DNA of 64,000 nt from assembly GCA_963082875.1 (NCBI GenBank), contig OY720098.1, forward strand, positions 10,478,001 through 10,542,000, read 5' to 3'. Within the stretch, counting starts at the first letter, position 1. The number at the start of each line of letters is the position of its first letter. This DNA comes from Corella eumyota. Taxonomy: Eukaryota > Chordata > Ascidiacea > Phlebobranchia > Corellidae. The position numbers and the translations under genes are program-made. Of the stretch, positions 63,401 to 64,000 are shown piece after piece. Below the pieces are notes generated by a model, which ran no database searches, was not told the DNA's origin, and worked only from the letters and a program-made list of their open reading frames with translations.

Positions 63401-64000
63401 AGGGGATGTTAGTCTAGAACATGTGATACCTTTAAAAAATGCTAGAAATTAAATGATTTAACAACAGAAAAATATAATTGGATATTACAATTTGATAATA
63501 AAATATTATTGCTTGTCAAGGTTTTTTGCAGTCATATTTTATTCATGTAAAAATACCAACAACACTTTTGTTTGAACAAGTTTTACTTTACTACAGCCTA
63601 CAATGCAGTTAAAAAAAATGTTTTATGTTATTAATTTCTGTACAAAAAAAATAGGCATTAAAAGGTATAATAGTTCTTATATTTTTAAATCTTTTGTGCA
63701 CAAACTATTCTATCCATAAAAGATTTATAGCAAAAATTAACTTACGTTCACATGTAGGTTGGTTGTTATTCCAATGTCCAGTATTTAAACAAGTTGAAAT
63801 GGAATGCCCGACTAATCTATAATTTTCATCACATTGAAATTGGATAGCTTGATAAACATTAAATGTTTTCTCAATAAAAACGGGGTCAGTTGTTCCATGT
63901 TGAAGTGATCTTAGTCCACCACATGTTATACCTTAACCAAATTATTTAAAGAGAATACAATTTTAAAAAAATGCAATAATAATAACTTAAAAACATTTTT
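60462..64000 (-). CDS. CCP/sushi gene C, partial: 3' end present, 5' end beyond the window
   Basis: Exons seen, 5' to 3': 63746-63931, 63244-63429, a fused segment 62594-63052, 62080-62280, 61705-61893, 61308-61511, 60462-60646. CCP pattern, splice sites and phase 1 are kept. The last CCP is the most diverged of the three genes and ends HTSWYTCKS-stop. In the fused segment the CCP matching gene B exon 54535-54723 loses its last part and donor and reads in frame through former intron into the exon matching 51152-51337. The signal-peptide exon should lie to the right of the window. Like A and B it is probably secreted. Confidence 0.78.
62594..63052 (-). other. Fused CCP exon in gene C
   Basis: 459 nt (153 codons) open throughout: a CCP start (CPTLNYFRYGISTP..IECLNTEVWNY), about 35 residues from former intron and filler (LCDLYLCDLFFKSLISHSTK), then the complete next CCP (ITCPPLNDISNG..). 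The join at about 62886 is preceded by a 14-bp direct repeat, AGATCACATAAATA, present twice. The truncated CCP lacks its own fourth Cys, though two Cys follow closely in the filler. Confidence 0.6.

Larger units (their letters stand above)
59519..64000. repeat. Tandem unit C of the CCP gene array, cut by the window edge
   Basis: It starts like unit B (GCCATTAACAAATTATATAAC). The 3' end of the gene (60.2-61.5 kb) is the most diverged of the three, 61.5-62.8 kb follows unit A more closely, and from 62886 the sequence is nearly identical to unit B from 54556. About 3.2 kb present in B is missing at 62.88 kb. Confidence 0.85.

Noticed and set aside
1-64000. CRISPR array, operon or other prokaryotic features
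   Set aside because: The window is eukaryotic with spliced genes; the tandem repeats present have no spacer structure.

Overview
The window is animal DNA, very AT-rich, with short phase-matched exons, and reads best as an ascidian tunicate of the genus Ciona. The genus call rests on three things: the metazoan gene set (a Kir3-like potassium channel, a BCAP/BANK1-family adaptor, RANBP9/10, and complement-control-protein genes), repeated tRNA-derived SINEs, and an exact 16-base match at 48103-48118 to the Ciona mRNA spliced leader as I remember it from the literature.

Left part (1-31 kb): all confident genes are on the minus strand. An eight-exon inward-rectifier K+ channel (Kir3/GIRK-like, 531 aa) spans 7683 to 1938. 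From 7.7 to 17.4 kb there is no confident gene; the stretch holds tandem repeats (23-bp and 38-bp units), a duplicated ~300-bp unit with a covarying stem, small hairpin repeats, two exon-like segments and a GC-rich island. A 21-exon gene of the PIK3AP1(BCAP)/BANK1/Dof family (about 760 aa; TIR-like, DBB and ankyrin regions, a YxxM motif, proline-rich motifs) runs from 26848 to 17488. An uninterrupted 580-codon RANBP9/10 gene occupies 29951 to 28209. A SINE and an 84-bp piggyBac-type MITE lie between it and the next block.

Right part (31-64 kb): a tandem array of three related units (A about 31.1-43.4 kb, B 48.2-59.3 kb, C 59.5 kb to beyond the end), each carrying a minus-strand gene made almost wholly of sushi/CCP exons in phase 1-1. 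Gene A (signal peptide, 21 CCPs, one EGF) has a frame error in its penultimate CCP exon. Gene B (signal peptide, 14 CCPs, 961 aa) looks intact. Gene C is cut by the window edge and carries a large internal loss that joins two CCP exons into one open frame. Exon dimers and trimers have been copied within genes, one trimer together with the SINE in its intron; decayed CCP exons and mosaic similarity point to unequal exchange and gene conversion. No transmembrane exon is seen, so the products are probably secreted recognition or complement-like proteins.

Mobile elements in the array: a broken Ty3/gypsy fossil between units A and B, whose single LTR contains the spliced-leader sequence just downstream of a TATA-like run, and a 1484-bp DNA element with long inverted arms in an intron of gene B, flanked by an 8-bp target duplication. 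The spliced leader inside the LTR and the modular CCP array are the two observations I would follow first.
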